A DNA stretch of 20,524 nucleotides. Origin: Phaeoceros laevis. Its lineage: Eukaryota; Anthocerotophyta; Anthocerotopsida; Notothyladales. Positions 8,616 to 18,374 of this stretch are shown one piece after another. The translations under genes and the position numbers were made by a program. Numbering within the stretch: position 1 is the stretch's first letter; each line of letters opens with the position of its first letter. The stretch is from positions 1-20,524 of the forward strand of contig JBNGIQ010002975.1 of NCBI GenBank assembly GCA_049999765.1, read 5' to 3'. The notes beneath the pieces are model-generated. The model saw only the letters and a program-made list of their open reading frames with translations, was not told where the DNA came from and made no database searches.

Positions 8616-11088
8616 CGAGAAGACGACCCTTTGAGTCTCTCTCCCACCACCCAGTGCTACTCCTTACGTACTTGTCCACGATCGAATGAGCTGCATTCTG
8701 AGCCCTACGACGTTCAAAGTTTTCCATCGAAACAGGCCCTCTTCGGCATCGTCTAGCAAGGATCACCTCCCAAGGCCAGAAACGTGCTGCCCCATATAGA
8801 GTTCCTTCTGGCTCTCTTATATGTAAATCAACCTTCCGGGATTCCCTTCTGCTAGCCCTCCTGATTGTCTTGTGATTTTCCTCACTGGAAGCTACCTCCG
8901 TCCTCTCCACCACGGGCTCTCTTGATATTTCACCACTTTCTTGGTCTGACCTCTGATCATGTCCTGAGCACTCATTAACTTCTTCAGCCACTCTATCTGG
9001 CTTCGGGCTTATACCCGTCCGTCCCTGCTCCGTTCTCGAATTGTTCAGTATTTGTTCGTCTGAGGCAGACCCTTCCTCATTGTCCTTAACCATTTGCACT
9101 CTGTAGGTCTGATCTCCTTCTGCTGCCCTTGGATTTGATCTTGATCTACGCTCGCTTCCATATGTTCTGTGATGGTCAGTATCCTCCATCTCGCATTCTA
9201 ATTCAGCTGAACGTCCATTTACTTTTAACCTCTTCACAGCATGATATTCTCCAGTTTCGAACTTGCACGCTACGCCCAGGTTATCACCCACCAACTCTCT
9301 TCTTGCTCTTTTCCCTGAAACAGTTGGCGAAGTCTGACCAGCTACATTCGTGCAGTCCTTACCGATTGGTCTGGGTCCAGAACCAGGAGCTGAGGGGCAC
9401 AAATCTCGGCGTTTGGTATTCGAAGCAGATATTTCTTGCCTGTCAACCCCCTTGACGTGGCCGGCTCTCCTTCCCTTTTCAGACTTACCTCCAGAGAACC
9501 GGCAGACAATTCGTGTCTGTCCCTTCGCTTGCGGAGATTGACTAACTGATCTAGATACATACTTTGAGACCATCTCAGCAGGACGATGCCGATTCACAGC
9601 TCCAGCTGCAGATGCATGTCTTTTAGGCGGAGAAGTTGATCTTTGAGATTCAGACCTGGCAAGAGAAATGGAGGCCGGAGAATAAGATCTTGATCGGGTC
9701 TCATGGGAAGGACTGGCAGCGAGTGACTTGTGTGAGCAAGGAGCTGGCGAACGAGAAAGGGATTTGGACTCGGAGAATGAGGACGAGCTAGACTGCCTGG
9801 ACCTAGGTGAACATTCCTGTGCCGCAGATCGAGACCCTGAGCCAGATGTCCTATCTGGTCGTGAATGAGATGACCTAGATGAGCTTTTTCTGGGAAAAGA
9901 GACAGGTGACCCTTTGGCTCTGCCATATTTTGTCACCCTTCCCCTGCTTCCTCCCACGGGATATTCCATGCAGCTCTCAGAATGATGCACAGCTCCTGTA
10001 TCCACATAACTCCTTTTCGTACTTTTGACTGGCGATCCATCACTGACGTCAGTGTCCAATTTTTCGGCCTGCTTTGTGGACCCTTTTGATTTTCCCTTGC
10101 TTAAATGCCTGTCATCCTTGGCAGGAACACTACTAGCATGAGGCATGCTACTCCCGTTGGATGTTCTGTTGTGCTCACCCTTCTCTTGCTCTTTCCAAAC
10201 CGCAGGGTCTTTCCAGTCATCAGAAATGGGCTCCCTATTTCCGAAAGGCTCCCTCTGTTCTGAAACATCCCGACTCACCTTCGCATTCCATAACGGATCT
10301 CTACTAGGCCAGGTGCTTCTGCAGCTTTCAACACCCGGTCCTCGGAATCTGTCAGTGTCACCACCGTTGCTATTGACATACCCAGAGATCACCCCATTCT
10401 TTGAATGAGAATGACCGTTTTTCATGACCGTAACACCTGGAGGAGAAGGCAATTTTTGGTCACATCTTCCACTGGGGCCGTCCGACTGACTTCGTGGAAA
10501 GACACCCGTTTGTCTCGACTCTGGAACATCCCTCCTTACCCTATCTGTGAAACTCTCCTGCCTCTGCGCAACAACGGGACCAGAGGAAAAAAATGCAGCT
10601 TTCAGCTGTGCCACGCTAGACCTAGTAGGGTCAGGATAATGTGAGCACAGTTGTTGACTCCTCTCTGCGCCAATCAAATCCATAGGACCTTCCATTTTGC
10701 CATTCCCAGCATGTACCTGCGGTGGCCATAAACCAGTTGGACCGGATCCATTATCGACACCTTTCCATTCTCCTGTCCTCTGTTGATACGGGGGTGCCTG
10801 GTCCTTATTATGTATCCACCTGGGGGCACCTTCACCTCCCATAGCGGGCCCGGTAGCAGGGTCCCTGGGTAAAGGCTGTCTTTTGGACCACGTAATTCGT
10901 GGAAATTCATCACCCAGAGGTTTGCCGCATAAAGTGTTTAAAGCTGTCTCTGCATCCCTGACAACAGCATAAACCACAAATGCATACCCTTCCTTCATCT
11001 GAACCCGACACTCCCCATATCTCCCAAATGTTGTTTCAAGGTCTTGTTGCTTCGCATTACGGGTAAGGTTGCCAACGAAGAGGGACAT
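8611..11088 (-). CDS. SR-related RNA-binding protein: N-terminal RRM and RS-rich region
   Basis: One coding exon, 825 aa. The RRM is at residues 2-75, with RNP2 LFVGNL and RNP1 EGYAFVVY, followed by a basic WSKRQPLPR. Residues about 75-390 are hydrophilic and low in structure. About 395-495 is dense in Ser-Arg, Arg-Ser and Ser-Pro, typical of splicing-factor RS domains phosphorylated by SR/CLK kinases. The last ~60 residues form a compact, probably folded block (RFWPWEVILARR, then SIVDKYVRSSTGWWERD), which I believe recurs in plant relatives but cannot name. The layout fits a nuclear protein acting in pre-mRNA splicing or mRNP assembly. The frame stays open 63 codons upstream to 11277, but that part is low quality and contains a plausible leader intron; RRM proteins of this type begin MSLFVGNL, so ATG 11088 is chosen. 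The TAA stop lies inside an AATAAA hexamer. Confidence 0.8.
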   Translation of the reverse strand: MSLFVGNLTRNAKQQDLETTFGRYGECRVQMKEGYAFVVYAVVRDAETALNTLCGKPLGDEFPRITWSKRQPLPRDPATGPAMGGEGAPRWIHNKDQAPPYQQRTGEWKGVDNGSGPTGLWPPQVHAGNGKMEGPMDLIGAERSQQLCSHYPDPTRSSVAQLKAAFFSSGPVVAQRQESFTDRVRRDVPESRQTGVFPRSQSDGPSGRCDQKLPSPPGVTVMKNGHSHSKNGVISGYVNSNGGDTDRFRGPGVESCRSTWPSRDPLWNAKVSRDVSEQREPFGNREPISDDWKDPAVWKEQEKGEHNRTSNGSSMPHASSVPAKDDRHLSKGKSKGSTKQAEKLDTDVSDGSPVKSTKRSYVDTGAVHHSESCMEYPVGGSRGRVTKYGRAKGSPVSFPRKSSSRSSHSRPDRTSGSGSRSAAQECSPRSRQSSSSSFSESKSLSRSPAPCSHKSLAASPSHETRSRSYSPASISLARSESQRSTSPPKRHASAAGAVNRHRPAEMVSKYVSRSVSQSPQAKGQTRIVCRFSGGKSEKGRRAGHVKGVDRQEISASNTKRRDLCPSAPGSGPRPIGKDCTNVAGQTSPTVSGKRARRELVGDNLGVACKFETGEYHAVKRLKVNGRSAELECEMEDTDHHRTYGSERRSRSNPRAAEGDQTYRVQMVKDNEEGSASDEQILNNSRTEQGRTGISPKPDRVAEEVNECSGHDQRSDQESGEISREPVVERTEVASSEENHKTIRRASRRESRKVDLHIREPEGTLYGAARFWPWEVILARRCRRGPVSMENFERRRAQNAAHSIVDKYVRSSTGWWERDSKGRLLE

Positions 11089-11151
11089 CTTCACACAGGA
11101 CACAAGCGGACAGCTGTTATTGCCGTTGCAGACAAAGCGAAGGTCAATCAG

Positions 11152-11260
11152 CTGAAGGCACAACGAAGCTGTTTTACAAATGGCAACAATGATAAGTAGC
11201 AGATGAGAGTGAACAATTGAGCAACTAGTGGATGAGACCGAGACTAGTTTGTAAGTATAC
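11152..11260 (-). other. Probable 5'-leader intron of the RRM gene
   Basis: On the minus strand a good donor, CAAG|GTATAC, at 11260 and an acceptor, GCCTTCAG, at 11153-11152 bracket 109 nt of pyrimidine-rich sequence. The acceptor is 63 nt before ATG 11088. Leader introns are common in plant SR genes. This rests on splice-site appearance alone. Confidence 0.4.
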
Positions 11261-12360
11261 CTTGAGGCGCAGTTCACCCGAATGACTTTTCGTCAATTGC
11301 AGCCACCTGTGTTAGCCCCAAGGTGGTGAGTTCCAATGCCATCAAAATACCAAAGATCTCGAAATATGATGCAGATCAGACGCAACAAGCTCCAACCTTC
11401 TTCAGGAGCCTGTTGCAAAACTCGCTCTCAGCCACTAGGCTCGGTAAACTGTATTGCTAAGAATTCCAGCACGAGCCAGGGGTACATCATTCCTCCGCAA
11501 AGCTTGAAGACCTGGTTGACAGGAGCGGCAGACACAATTTAAAGGAACTCCGCAGCTACTTAGAGGCAACCTATGGCAGGAGCTGCAATCCACAGCACTA
11601 CGTAGACTTAAGTTTTGTTGGCGCCTAACAACAAAGCATTCAGTCTCCAGGCCTGCGGGCATAAGAAGGTATGACATTGCGAAGAAGCTTGCGATTTATT
11701 TCAGCCAGACAAAAAGGGTGGAAGGTACAATCTGAGGGCAGCAGACCTTGTCCAGCAGACTTGTAATTTACAAAAAACAGAAGCTTAGTCAAGAGTACGG
11801 CAAACCTCAGTGTTCAGCAGTGCTCAGTTGGCCAATTATCCAATTGTCTTGGCGGCAGCTCTCCAAGTCGCAAGCAAAAGTTTACAGGACATCTGAAGTC
11901 TTCCAAATTGGGAGTTGCAAGCCCTTGGAGGCAGTCCAGCTGGGAATTATGTGATGGAGTCCGAGACAAGTCCAAGTGTTCGAAGTTAAGATGCAATGCC
12001 TTCGGAAATGACGGAGCTGGAGGCGACGAGTGTGCCAACGGAAGGCAAGTGCTCACGGCCTGCTACTTCGTCCGCGGATGAAGATCCCAGGTCGTTCACC
12101 TGGTAACGCATCCAGATTTAGATAAGTGTGAAACTGTTTGCAACTTCCGACCGCAAGTGAAAATCAACGGAGTGATTCAACAAACAACAGGCAAAACAAA
12201 AAACTATTCCTCAATATTCCACTTGTAGATTCTAGAACCCATGAGAAACATCGACCTAAGCAAACCTAAGATTGAGGTCATCCATCTTCCAAAGGTTTAG
12301 AAATTAGAATCTACATTTTCCATGCAAGTGTGTTATCACTCTACTAAGTAATATTGTACC

Positions 12361-12390
12361 TCACTTGTTTAAATTACTCACTTGTTTAAA
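12361..12390. repeat. 13-bp direct repeat in an AT-rich island
   Basis: TCACTTGTTTAAA occurs at 12361-12373 and again at 12378-12390, separated by 4 bp. It lies in the AT-rich stretch of about 12180-12620. It could be replication slippage or part of a decayed mobile element; no terminal repeats or coding remnant were found. Confidence 0.7.
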
Positions 12391-12673
12391 GACTCATGAA
12401 ATTATGAACACTACTACATATATAGACATATCTACTTAGGCATTTCATAAGATTGTAATAGTACAATATTGATAGATATTATGAGACACCCTAAACTATC
12501 ACGATTATCCTAAATTAGTCAAAAATGAATTGAAGAAGAAACTTTATTACATGCTTGATGTGGACCTTTTTGATAGAGAGAAAAAAAACTTAAAAGAGCA
12601 ACCTATACTATAAGTGTGCTTGGTCTGGAACTTGGACAACAGGGGACGGCGTTGTTGTTTTGGTACTAGGGGT

Positions 12674-12693
12674 AAAAGCTGATAAAAGCTGAT
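12674..12693. repeat. Tandem 10-bp duplication
   Basis: AAAAGCTGAT is repeated twice head to tail in the intergenic region 3' of the reductase gene. Probably simple slippage. Confidence 0.8.
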
Positions 12694-13180
12694 TGACTGT
12701 TATGTCATGACTCTTTAGAAAAAGTAAACAAACGTTCTGTAGAATCTGTTTATAGACAAAAGCTCAACATAGGGGTAGTGGGAACCCAGGAGTCAATGGC
12801 CGATTATGGCCCGAGAGTCAAAACGTCTAAGCTAACTGTTTCAGTAAGCGGCAACCCCTTCGCGTTGGCTGGGCATTTGGTTCTGGCTTGTGCAGATAGA
12901 GCACATAACAGTTAAACAAGTTGTATGGATTACGGCATCTTGCTATAGCCCGAGGCGAAAAGGGAGTCCAAAGACTTCAAACTTTTCCACCTCGAACTCT
13001 GGAAACATATGCTGGCCAACAGCGCGAACAGGTTAACCAACTAAATTGTTCTTGGGGTGCTCAAGGACGATACCCAAAACTTTGTGGCTCCTGATAAACG
13101 GAGCCTCACCACTTGGTGAAGGAAAGGTAGTGATCAATTCACACTCCAGTAAAATGTTCTCTTTTGAAGGTACAATATAA

Positions 13181-14515
13181 TCACAGGAGAGGTGGCAAGA
13201 TAACCCATCGTCTTGGATACTTTGCACGCCCATCCTTCCCATCGAAAATCTACAAGGACAAGCCAACATGAAATCAGGAGTGAATTAGGAGGGACCACAT
13301 GCTACAGACTGCAATGGCTATGGCCTCTCATGCCAAAAGACACTGAACTACAAGCAGTAACTTACCTTTCGCAGTCGCCTGTGCTTCTGGATTGCCCAAA
13401 CTGTCATGATGTACGTGGCTGCTGTGAGGAAGAGATAACCTGCCGCAGTCTGGGTGGCAATGTTGAACCCCAACCACTGCACAATTTCAGTGAAGTAGTT
13501 TGCACAAGTGATGTTGTTGAAGAGAAATCCATATGGAATCTGATATCCCCCGCCACTCTTGGATCTTAGATTCTTCAGAGTCAGGTGGGTGTGAAAGTTT
13601 GCAATCTGAGCAACAATAGCTATCCCAAAGCCCAAGTACATCTGAGTCTCCGGGACAGGAGTGTACAGAGGATGGTTCAAAAAATAAGCAATGAGGACAC
13701 CAAAGACCCAGTAGTAGGCGCAGTTTCTGAACACGTTCATTAAAGGGGATGTTGCATGGGAAAACCTATGAACAAAGAGGGTCTCCAAGATCCGCTTCGC
13801 ATAGTGAACAGTCCAGGAGATCAGGGCATAGGTTTGAACGGGGCTTGTCTTTCTTGCAGGCAGGCCAAAGAAACTGTATATCTGCGGGAAGAAGTAGAAG
13901 ATAGGGTACAGGACAAGAGGGCCCAGGTACTCCAACACAAACAGAGTCCGGTATGAGACTTGGGGACCTAAGTCCTTGAAAATCACAGTGTTATCCCCTT
14001 TGCCACTGAAATAATCTTCAAGTCGCTTACCCCCCTCCAGAACTGTAGGACGGGTCTGGTTAGCAGCAAGCGGCAGAGTGAGACGTTGTCTTGCAGGGTA
14101 GAACTTCTGGACTGCAAGCACGAAATGCCACACTCAGTATCCGTGCGGAAAGTCGCATTCCTTCAGCCAAATTTTCCTGCTACAGTAACGAGATACTTAC
14201 TTCGCTGGTGGATCGCATCTTTCAGCTCATCAACAGTCACCTACGGAGAAAACCAAAGCTTGTAAGTCATAGCAAAGAGAGTAAAACGCTTGTCCACTCC
14301 CAGAGGCTACTTCATGTACACCTCACCATGGCGCAGATGTCCCAACCTACTTTCCGAGGGACTCCAGCTTAATGCCCTTGGTCCAAGACCAGCAGAAGCT
14401 GAGCCAAATTGCAGCTCATACAACACTTGCGAAGTTCAACACTTACATCGATGCTGAGATCAAGACCTCCTTTCACCAACTCCCTGCCGCTGCGCGACAG
14501 TACCGTCACCCGCAT
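13181..14515 (-). CDS. ECR: Very-long-chain enoyl-CoA reductase (CER10/TSC13/TECR type); 4 exons
   Basis: Exons 14515-14447, 14240-14201, 14111-13366 and 13249-13181 give 307 aa; the Arabidopsis protein is 310. All introns are GT-AG (206, 89 and 116 nt). The enzyme performs the last step of the ER fatty-acid elongation cycle, NADPH-dependent reduction of trans-2-enoyl-CoA, supplying very-long-chain acyl groups for cuticular wax, sphingolipids and storage lipids. Residues 1-80 form the ubiquitin-like N-terminal domain ([13 protein letters not shown], then [13 protein letters not shown]). The membrane reductase domain follows, with blocks [28 protein letters not shown] and [13 protein letters not shown]. 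Tyr242 in TCANY matches, as I recall, the proposed catalytic Tyr of yeast Tsc13 and human TECR. The C-terminus is [10 protein letters not shown], where most plants have PPFL. It stands alone, with no pathway neighbour. Confidence 0.95.
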
Positions 14516-14966
14516 GCTTGATATCTCGGAATGGCAAACCAGGGAGGCGTTGTGAAAAGATGCTCTTGAATCAGCGGCTGCCGAACACGGAGAAGAAAAG
14601 AACACGACCGCTACCGCTTCAGCCGCAGTACACCCTAGCGTCGATTCTGAATCAATTCAACGACTACAGAACCGAAGGACAGAAATCTATCGGTCCGTAG
14701 GTGGTAACCGCCTTATTGCCCGCACGGCACTACACACTATGTTAGCCGCCTGCCGTAGAGGTGCGTTTTCTTGGCAGGGGCTGTGGTGAAGATCTGCTAC
14801 GGTTCTGTGATGTGAATGAGACGTCTTTCAATTGCTGGGGCACTCGCCGGAGAGCACCCCTTTGGTCATTTTAACGGTGATCGTTGAGAACACAGCTTTG
14901 CCATACACCCAGGGTTGCTTCTTTCTTGACAACCCTTTAGGCACGGATTAGGCTGAATCTATGCTT

Positions 14967-15222
14967 TGCTACTTGACATGGGCATTTTCTCAAGGCAAGC
15001 TGATTCTATCGATGGCAATCAGAAAGGAAGACTTCGAGGAAGCTCAACTTGCTGGTGTGGAATGGTAGTGTCTGCCCGCGTCTTGCACCCGAACAGGATT
15101 CGTGCAGGCAAGATTTGAGTAGTGCTACTTGAAATGGACACTTGCTCAGGGCAGGTTGATCCTATGTGTACACTCTACAGTATTCATGGCAACCGAAAGT
15201 GAGACTTGGGAGGAAGCTCAAC
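14967..15222. repeat. Diverged direct duplication (two copies about 155 bp apart)
   Basis: Copy 1 (about 14967-15049) and copy 2 (about 15122-15222) share an ordered series of blocks: TGCTACTTGA, a TCAxGGCAxG(C/T)TGAT block, ATGGCAA, GAAAG, GAGACTT or GAAGACTT, and GGAAGCTCAACT. Copy 2 carries about 20 extra bases in the middle. No coding frame is conserved between them. Confidence 0.65.
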
Positions 15223-15582
15223 TCCTGAAACATGCGCAAGTGTCCCATCACAGCTCAGGACAGACTCCAAGATGGATGACCAGCACTCACAGCAACGTAT
15301 AGAAGTGTCCAGTATGCCTATGTTGGTGTCACCAGAGCTTGCTCCGACGGCCATGTTTGTAGGGTTCCAGAAACGCAGCGGCTGCATTCTTTTCCTTGTC
15401 ACGTGCTGTTATTTCTCGAAGGAGATTCCCCGGAGTGGTCTCCGATTCCCCTCTGACCACTGACTGTCACAATATCGGCATTCTTGCCTCCAGTCCAACA
15501 GTTGCCGTTCCACTCATGCCGTCGAGGAACATGCCCAGCAGTCCAGTCACGACACGCTCCTTCCTTGAGAACAGCGTGAGCA

Positions 15583-15610
15583 ACTAAGGGACTAAGGGAC
15601 CAAGGGACCA
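15583..15610. repeat. 8-bp tandem repeat
   Basis: ACTAAGGG, ACTAAGGG, ACCAAGGG and a partial ACCAG follow one another. The unit is not the plant telomere unit (TTTAGGG). It lies in the intergenic region downstream of the UCP gene. Confidence 0.8.
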
Positions 15611-15739
15611 GTCTTCGATAAGCAAGGGCATGGCAGGCCCGTTTTCGATCTGACCTTCACGTGCTGAAACCTGCAGCGAACTCCGACTGATTTCACCAGC
15701 TTTCAGCATGACAAACTTGAGGTGATCACGGCGTTGTGT

Positions 15740-15745
15740 TTTATT
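15740..15745 (-). terminator. Candidate poly(A) signal of the UCP gene
   Basis: AATAAA on the minus strand, about 200 nt past the UCP stop, is the first such hexamer after the coding end. A 3' UTR of a little over 200 nt would be normal for a plant gene. Confidence 0.45.
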
Positions 15746-15941
15746 GGAAAAATCATAGCGGCTGCCAACCGCAGGCTACAAAAATGCGCGCCGATGAATG
15801 AAACGAATAGTAGAGGTGCATAAAACTTCCAACTCTCGAGTCCTAGCTGTAACTACATTGCGGATGCACCACAAAAATTGGAAAAGAATCTGAATGACTG
15901 CCGCTTCCTTGGAGATGCGCAGTTAACCGATTCCATCCCTC

Positions 15942-18374
15942 TCAGGTTTGTTTTGGTACGAATAGCTTCTTCACCTGCCAAAGAAATGCAGGGCATTGCA
16001 ATGACAAAAGAGTAATAAAAAGGTACAGGCCATGGTTTGTGAAGTGATGTACCTGCTCTAAGGTCAGAAACATGATAACATTCCACGATCCGAGTCTGCC
16101 GAAGTTGGGGATGAAGCCCTTATAGAAAGCCGTCGGACCCTGACAGTTTGTAGCCAACCAATCACCACCAATTGCCACCAGTTAGTGCCCCGAAAAAGAG
16201 TGCATCCATATACCAATCTCCAATTAGTTGTTGCTGAAGGCTGGAGCGAGCTGAAAGTGGTCTTTCTACCTCCTTCGAGAGAGTTTGCACAAAGCAGTCA
16301 ACCGTTCCTTTGTATGCACTCGAATTGCCCATCATTCTCGATTTCACCTAAATGTGCGGAAAATTGACTTAGTCACGTGCACAATTTAGCATTGCAAACT
16401 CTCAGGAAAGGAGTCTGAGTTTCCACCCCGGACAACTTCCTAGCACACTTACCACGTCCACGGGAGACCCGACACACACAGCAACGAACCCAGCACCAAG
16501 GCCCGAGAGAAGATGGGTAAAAACATTGTCCGAAAAACCGGGAAGCTTCAGTAAACTCTGCGAAACATATCGATATGCCTCAATACTGACAACTGCACTC
16601 TTCCAAACAGATTCCAAGAATTTGTTTTCGCATGCCGCACATACCTGCTTCACTTGGTCATAACTGGCAAGCTCAGCTGCATTGACAATAGCATTCCTCG
16701 CAACGTTCGGTCCCAACCCAGTCCAGAGAGCCTTGACACCACCTTCCTGCAATTTGTAGTTGGAAAACCAGTGCATGGAAAAATCCTCAGGAATTTGCAC
16801 CTATAACTATGACATCTCGTAAAGGTAAGACCATGCGAACCTTTGTCACGATTTTGTAGTAGGCATCCATGGCTCCACTGTATCGCTTAGGAGTCCCAGC
16901 AGGTAGCTTTCCTTCAGCCTGCAGCCGGACCTTCACCAGGTCAGTGGGGTTGGCTACAGTTATGGCCAAAGCACCTGTTGCAATTATTGACAGCCAATGC
17001 AATCAAGCCACCATCCAACACTTTGGAAATAAAAAGACGCCTAGTCACAGGCAGCTCCGAATACAGGAGAAGGCTAGCGTTTCAGGAAAGTAACCCCAGA
17101 AAAAGTAGTACCTGTTGTCAAAGCTGCAGCAATCTTACTCAACAGCGGGGGATCTCCGACATGATCTTTCCCAACATACAACGTCTTCACCTGCAGTTTA
17201 CGAATAGAGTCTTGATTACTGATCCAGAGCAATATAGGGCCACCAACGACCAGGAAGAGAGACTCAGTGTGCTGGATGTATTAAGGAGGACTCACAGGTT
17301 CATATAAACCAATTCGCAGGCCACCGAAGAGACATTGCCGATGAAGACCTGGCACAATCCCTTTCCATAGAGATGCAGCTCCTTCCTCTGCTGCAATTGT
17401 GCGTATGGTGCCGAACATACCACTGTATTTGGCTTTTGCTCCTGCCTCCGCAGATTTTCCTTGGAGCTGTAAGCGTACTTTGGCAGTGTCTATAGGAATT
17501 GTACAGGTCTGTAATGCAGTGCTTCGTTATCAACAGGGACATCCTAATTTTAACGATTGCAAACAAAGAATACTACTGACACTTTTGACAACAACGTTCA
17601 CAGGGATAGCCTATACCAGCTAGTAGCAAGCTGGTGAAAAAAAAAAGGGACTAGCTCCTCTAGAAATGAACCAGACATGAATGCAAACGATCCAAAGCAC
17701 ACTAGGTTCGTTGAACAAACCAGCTGCAAGGTTGGACCTCACATCTGGTAACTGCCACGTGAGATTAGCTTCACACAATCACTCCTTTAACAGAGTTCTG
17801 TCCAAACAAGCGGCTAAAAATCTGTGAATACCCACACTGCACTTGCTCTCTATCACGCAATTGCCAATTTTCAAAACCATGGCTTCCTCCGCCGTATGGT
17901 AGGGTTGAAACCCAAAAATATAGCGGCCCAGAGGCATTGTGGGCGGGATCCAGCACTATTGCCCAGCGCAGCCACCAGCTCACAGAAACAGTAAGTAGAG
18001 GACTTCCAAAGCTACACACATCTCTTACTCACATTGCAGACCGAGACACCGCAGCACAGTTACTCCCAGACAACTAGACGTTGAAAAAATTTCAACCTGG
18101 CAGGCGGCATTTGTCGAGACAGCATCAGCTCCACAATCCACAACAAACAGTCACCTACTAAAACCCGGAGCTAGGCAAACGCAACACTAGCAGTCCCCGG
18201 ATTTCAATTCCAGCTCACAAAAGCAGTCACAGGGAGCTGACAATGCACAACCTAGATCTGCATGTCCGCTTCTACCGCAGTGCTCACCTCTGCAAAGCAA
18301 GCGCTGAAAGCGCTGCTTGCGAAGGTGCCATAAATTGGAATGGCAGCCTTATTCACTGGCTTCTCCCCTGCCAT
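15942..18374 (-). CDS. UCP1: Plant mitochondrial uncoupling protein (UCP/PUMP); 9 exons
   Basis: Exons 18374-18288, 17508-17296, 17190-17112, 16974-16841, 16746-16645, 16557-16453, 16347-16270, 16139-16053 and 15974-15942 give 305 aa; Arabidopsis UCP1 is 306. All eight introns are GT-AG. Nine exons match what I recall for Arabidopsis PUMP genes. It is an inner-membrane carrier of the SLC25 family that dissipates the proton gradient; plant members also exchange dicarboxylates and amino acids such as aspartate and glutamate. Three carrier repeats carry PIDTAK (34-39), NPTDLVK (135-141) and SPVDVVK (236-242). The UCP signatures [15 protein letters not shown] and [16 protein letters not shown] are intact. 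The start [11 protein letters not shown] fits the family, which has no cleavable presequence. One oddity is Thr30 at the first exon junction (AETCTIP), where relatives usually have Val. UCP1 versus a close paralogue cannot be settled here. Confidence 0.96.
17509..18287 (-). other. Long first intron of the UCP gene
   Basis: 779 nt from donor GTGAGC to acceptor CATTACAG, phase 0. The other seven UCP introns are 78-130 nt. It holds a G-box core CACGTG (CCACGTGA context) at 17756-17761 and a 10-12-nt A run near 17637. Long first introns in plants often carry expression-enhancing sequences; that role here is inference. Confidence 0.85.

Larger units (their letters stand above)
11089..13180. other. 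Intergenic: RRM gene upstream region and 3' side of the reductase gene
   Basis: About 2.1 kb without a supportable gene. 11089-12180 is mixed composition and holds the RRM gene leader and presumably its promoter. About 12180-12620 is clearly AT-rich, with short direct repeats. 12620-13180 returns to balanced composition and includes the 3' side of the reductase gene. Frames up to 80 codons occur on both strands, but none shows a known motif. Confidence 0.6.
14516..15941. other. Intergenic: reductase upstream region and 3' side of the UCP gene
   Basis: About 1.4 kb with no supportable gene; frames up to 85 codons lack recognisable features. The left half is the reductase leader and promoter side. 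The middle holds a diverged direct duplication and a short tandem array, both listed separately. CACGTG cores occur at 15400-15405 and 15658-15663. The right end is the UCP 3' UTR, with an AATAAA. Confidence 0.6.

Noticed and set aside
11089-11277. In-frame 63-codon N-terminal extension of the RRM protein
   Set aside because: It is hydrophobic and Cys-rich, contains good splice signals, and sits before a standard MSLFVGNL start; it is more likely a leader with an intron.
12780-12900. Possible tRNA-like sequence in the intergenic region
   Set aside because: No cloverleaf could be drawn and the T-loop consensus GTTCGAATC is absent.
14518-14700. Plus-strand frame of 60 codons divergent from the reductase gene
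   Set aside because: It overlaps the reductase leader, is Arg/Lys-rich low-complexity sequence, and has no recognisable family.
15583-15610. Interstitial telomere array
   Set aside because: The unit ACTAAGGG is not the plant telomere unit and only about three and a half copies are present.
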